Shown here: positions 55,881 to 60,000 of the stretch, piece after piece | Layout of the letters: every line of letters starts with the position of its first letter | Position numbering within the stretch: the first letter of the stretch is position 1 | Assembly: GCA_015680685.1 (NCBI GenBank) | Contig: MNCI01023742.1 | Coordinates: forward strand, 232,489 to 292,488 | Reading direction: 5' to 3' | DNA: 60,000 nt | Origin: Gnetum montanum | Lineage: Eukaryota > Streptophyta > Gnetopsida > Gnetales > Gnetaceae | Made by a program: the position numbers and the translations under genes | The notes under the pieces: model-generated | What the model was told of the DNA's origin: nothing | The model's input: the letters and a program-made list of their open reading frames with translations, nothing else | Databases searched by the model: none

Positions 55881-57545
55881 CTCACTTGTTTGTTTTGAAT
55901 CTAACATGGTTGATGTTGGCCATAAAACATGGTGGATTGAATCTAATTTTATAATCCATGTTGCTAATTCCTTACAGGGGGTGAAAATCCTAAGGAAGAC
56001 ACTGGGAAGTGAGTTTTGCATCTATTTAGGCAACTAGATTCACTCACATGTGGAGGTAGTCAAAACATGAAAATTAGTTTTAAATAGTGGTTTTGTTTTA
56101 GAGTTGGAAAAGACATTTTATATTTGAATTTTTTTGAGGAATTTAATTTCTATTTTAAGGCTTGTATCATTGGGATTTTCCTTTAATTTCTTCACACATT
56201 ATATTTTTCTTATATTATAGATCTGAACTTATTGACAATGGTACATTGAGAGATGGTCTTTTCAAAATTAGTTTAAAAAATAAAACTTCTTATACTTCAT
56301 TGAATGTTCATGATAGTATTGGCATTAAAAGATGTGTTATGAATATAGAATCCTCTATGTTGTGGCATCATACATTAGGACATATCTCTATTGAGAGAAT
56401 AAAGAGATTAGTAAATGATGGAGTACTTAGTACTCTAGATTTTACTAATTTTGACATTTTTATGGATGGCATAAAGGAAAAGCAGATCAATATGTCAAAG
56501 AAAGGTGCCAAGAGGAGTTTAGACATATTAAACATCACACATACATATATTTGTAGTTCATATATGAATGCATATGGTCAAAAGTATTTCATTACTTTTA
56601 TTGATGATTACTCATGATGTATGTATCTTTACCTACTTCATAACAAGAATGAATCCTTAGATGCCTCTAAGGTGTTTAAGGTTGAAGTAGAGAAAAAGTA
56701 TGGTAAGCCAATAAAGATAGTGAGGTCTGATAGAGGTGGTTTAGGGTTATTCAAGATCATGGGATTGTTTCCCAGTACACTATGCCTGGTCCATTTGCTA
56801 AGTTCCTTTAAGAGCATGGGATTGTTGCCCAACACACTATGCCTAGTTCTCCAGATCAAAATGGTGTAGTAAAGAGAAGAAACTAAACATTGTTAGACAT
56901 GGTTTAGAGTATGCTTAGTAGCTCCAAGCTTTCTAAGTCCTTATGGATTGAAGCTCTCAAGATGACTATGTATATATTAAACTGAGTTCCAACTAAGGCT
57001 ATCTCAAAGACACCATTTTGAATTATGGAAAGGTTGAAAATTGAGTCTGCAACATATACATGATTGGGGATGCTCATATGAAGTAAGACTCTACAATCCA
57101 CAAGAAAAGAAGTTAGACCCAAGAACCATAAGTGGGTATTTCTTTCGATATGTCAAATGATCTAAGGGATATAGATTTTATTATCCATCGCATACTACTA
57201 GAGGAATGCTAAATTTCTTGAGAATGATTTGATTAGTAGGAACAATCAATTGTGGGATACTATTCTTGAGAAAGATCATGTAGACACTTAACTCTCTACT
57301 TTAAGTGATAGACTCATTATTGGACACAACATGCCTAGAGCAAAAATGCATGATGAATAACAACTAGTCATTGAAGTTCCACAGACTACTAATCATGAAG
57401 TAGTAGATCCGACTGAACAAAAGATACCAGAACCTGCTAAATAGGCTATTGAACAACATGATCCTCAAGAGAATGATGAAAAAAAATTAAGGAGATCTAC
57501 TAGAGTAAGCCAATCAGTGATTCCTTGTGACTATATAGTGTATCT
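55881..57545 (+). pseudogene. Copia pol pseudogene: protease remnant, pre-integrase and integrase (element G)
   Basis: The piece 56162-56617 has LWHHTLGHISIERIKRLVND (GAG-pre-integrase H..L.H block) and YGQKYFITFIDDYS; 56621-56869 continues with KKYGKPIKIVRSDRGG (catalytic Asp). Further right come SPDQNGV, ILN-VPTKA and KKLDPRTISGYFFRY, the end of integrase, and RRSTRVSQSVIP, the linker before RT. The PR-IN order before RT is copia-like. A 58-bp local duplication (CATGGGATTGTT at 56758 and 56816) has altered the integrase. RT is not in the window; element F inserted here. Confidence 0.8.
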
Positions 57546-57550
57546 ACAGG

Positions 57551-58459
57551 TGATGAGATGCGATATTGCATGGGCCGCGATATCACGATATGCCATCATA
57601 TCTATAAATAAGAGGTAGCTCTCCCTTTTTTCTTCATCCTAGGATAGATAGTAGGGAAACTCTAGCAGATTGATCACTCCAGAGATAGAATATTTTCCAT
57701 GTGCCCGTAGTAGGAGTCCTAAAGTGAACGAATCTTTATTCGAGCAACATTGTACCCGAACATAAGTTGTGTATGACAATAAAGATGAACTATCTCGATA
57801 AATCTTGTAGTGCATGGAATAGGATTTTATTTAATGTTATTTATTGCTTTCTCTCTCACCCTTATCTCCTAGTAACGCAGAATGAGTACGACTTGATTAC
57901 GAGCATCTAAGTGTGACTACTTGGTAACCCAGTGGCATACTTAGGACCTGCGCTTTGTAATCCTAGTGGTAGTCATGCACGAAAGATGTGTACGGATGAT
58001 CAAGGAACAGATGCTCATCCCACTTAGGCTAGATTAGATTCTCTTACCCTTTCCTCCTAGTTAAGTGCCTCAGTACAACTACTTCGAGCACATGCATTAC
58101 ACGTGGTGATCCCAACAATGATTAGTGTTTGGTAGTTCAGGGTGTGTACGGTAAGTGGGAACAAATGCTGAAGCTAGGTAATTTAGACTTAGTTCATTAG
58201 TTAGAATTAGTAATTAGTTTCTCAACCCTTCACCTCAATAGCATAGGAGATGAAAACATTAGAAGATATAAAGATCATATACTCGGACTTACTTAACCAT
58301 ACACCGTGACAACTACAAGTAAGTCTGGGAAGACAACGAATGGTTAACCTTAAGTGTTCCGTGAGGCGTGTAGGCACTTAGTCTGCAGAGTTTGACCAGA
58401 TCGCATGTGCTACGCTCGTATTCGTATGGTTGAGTGTAGGGGTACCTCGGCACTCATCA
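57551..58459 (+). mobile_element. 5' LTR of element F (D/E family)
   Basis: TGATGAGATGCG ... GGCACTCATCA; inserted in element G, with ACAGG before it. TATA box TCTATAAATAAG at about 57600, only about 50 bases from the LTR start, so U3 is very short. The second half shares TCGTATGGTTGAGTGTAGGG with E. The 3' partner lies outside the window. Confidence 0.85.
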
Positions 58460-58480
58460 TTGGCCCTATTGCTGGGGACT
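58460..58480 (+). other. Primer-binding site of element F
   Basis: TTGGCCCTATTGCTGGGGAC directly follows the LTR; the best preserved of the three copies in this family. Confidence 0.7.
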
Positions 58481-58601
58481 AAGTGTTTGTGTGCTAAGTA
58501 GAACATAACATATCACTCACATCATTGGGAGCTCAAATGAACCTTAGGGTTAATCAAACAAAAAATTATATAACGGTTAAAGAGCACACTGATAAGACAT
58601 A

Positions 58602-60000
58602 ATGTATTCTTCTTCTTCTCACAAGAGCACATCACCTAGGGATGATACTAGAGACAGTTGGCAATCAAAAACACATAACCTAAATCATCCAGTTCCTCAA
58701 CAATATAGGTTGACGTCTACTCATCCTGATGAATATATATCTAACTTCACTTTTATCCTCCATCAAGATGAACAGATGTGCTGGAGAGACCTACACGGTA
58801 ACATAGTGTTACCTCCAGATCGATCAGTCCCTAACATGCTTTTATGTGCTTTGGCAAAGATTGGCATGACATAATTATATGATGAATACGTTGCAGTAGA
58901 TTTTTATGTGATGGATTACCATCCCACAACCTTACAACGTATGAGGGACTCAAGGCAGGAGAGCCAACATACACTGTTGAAGGGCAAAGAGGTCCTGCAC
59001 GTACTAAGTGAAACTAGAGATGGTGAACCACTTGTAACTGGTTTGCTCTCAAAAGATGTTCCCCCTCTTAACAATAGTGAGGAGGTGGGGTATTAAAACC
59101 TACGCTCCACGATACACAACCCTGGTTCTGATCCCTGTGAGCACCAACTGTTCACAGAGGGAACAACAAAAAATAACAAGGACGGGCACTTAGATCATCA
59201 TCATGATTGGGGCTGAAGCCATAGAAGAGAAGGCAAGAAACATTGTCATGGTGATGGTTCTCCTTCTTCTTCGCCTTCATCCCATCACTCAACCTCTCCT
59301 TCCACATCAGGGCACAATCATGAAGAGCATAATGGAGAGGATAAAGGTAAGAAAAACAAGAGACCTCGACGAGAGATTCGAGAGAGAGGACAAGGGCATG
59401 AATGAAAGGAAAGTAGGGAACAATGAGGACATCATAGATGTCATGAAAGAGATGATCATGATGAGCCCCTACTTGCCACCTGAAGCATGCTAAAAATAAT
59501 GGAGGCAATAAGAATCCCAATAAGGCATTTAAAGATAGTCAGATCAAATGCTTAGACATGAATAATATCCCACGCTTTGAAGAGGGATAAAACACAGATC
59601 TGCAACATCATTTACAGGCATTCCATGATGCTTGAGCCTTGCAAAACATAGAAAACGAGTGGAAAAAAATTAAGTTGTTCCTCGGGACACTCATCAAGGA
59701 ATCAGAGAGTTGGTACCGGTCCTTAGAACCGGAAACCATCAAGAGGTGGAGTATGATGTTAGAACTCTTCAACAATAAGTATCATACGTACTCCAAAGTG
59801 TCTAACTTGCGTAAGCAGATCCAAGGATGGAAGCAAGGTACTCATGAACCCTTGGATGCTGCCATGGGCTGCTACTATGCATTGTTACATCGTTTCCCAG
59901 GCCATGGTTATGCACAAAGGGATCAACTTCGCCATATCATAGATGGGCTAAGGTATGAAACTAGGAGAACCCTTGGGACTTATGCCGAAGGGAGATTATC
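58602..60000 (+). pseudogene. gag pseudogene of element F, continuing past the window
   Basis: Starts MYSSSSHKSTSP at 58602. SNFTFILHQDEQMCWRDLHG matches D and E. A stop at 58872 and another at 59094 break the frame; a Ser/His- and Lys/Arg-rich hinge follows (59200-59470). The capsid-like block from about 59560 reads FHDA, WYRSLEPETIKRWSMMLELF, NLRKQIQGWKQGTHEPLDAA and YYALLHRFPGHGYAQRDQL. It has fewer lesions than D and E, so this may be the youngest of the three insertions. Confidence 0.8.

Overview
This window reads as nuclear DNA of a land plant with a large, repeat-choked genome. The evidence is one plant-specific LOB-domain (LBD/AS2-like) gene, AT-rich sequence, layers of decayed LTR retrotransposons with short U3 regions and plant-type primer sites, and an assembly gap. 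The style (very old, slowly removed LTR elements, large Ty3 elements) resembles a gymnosperm, but nothing here proves the species.

Layout. 1-5803: 3' half of a plus-strand Ty3/gypsy element (A) with its 3' LTR; inside that LTR sits an inverted solo LTR of the same family with a perfect 5-bp target duplication. 5804-6500: broken NBS-LRR-type leucine-rich-repeat gene into which A inserted. 6644-12790: a second member of the family (B) with 5' LTR, gag, protease and a residual pol tail. A and B share the same large pol deletion (start of RT fused to the integrase C-terminus), so they look like a gag-protease-only, trans-mobilised family. 12791-about 15380: a minus-strand relative (H) with only 396 bp between its LTRs. 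15380-18488: older debris.

18489-44027: one full-length plus-strand Ty3/gypsy element (D) split by a second, minus-strand, full-length relative (E, 28016-40439). Both keep near-matching 5-bp target duplications. Each encodes gag, protease, RT, RNase H and integrase, then an approximately 2-kb spacer, then an additional ORF in the env position. In both copies the spacer carries a 14-bp iterated motif and TATA box resembling the U3 promoter of the LTR, about 0.4-0.45 kb before the extra ORF. This possible internal promoter is the most interesting signal of the window.

44028-49400 is comparatively repeat-poor. It holds a minisatellite, the only apparently intact gene (LBD, two exons, 155 aa), and a CpG-rich 1.1-kb element with inverted ends. 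That element contains an 80-N gap and a perfect 116-bp inverted repeat. 49410-53740 contains a LINE reverse-transcriptase pseudogene, dispersed tails and two satellite arrays, one with a recurring hairpin motif. 53756-57550 is a decayed Ty1/copia element (G), interrupted at 57551 by a third copy (F) of the D/E family, whose LTR and gag run past the window end.

The only likely functional product is the LBD transcription factor. All retroelement ORFs are broken by stops or frameshifts, many consistent with C-to-T decay.
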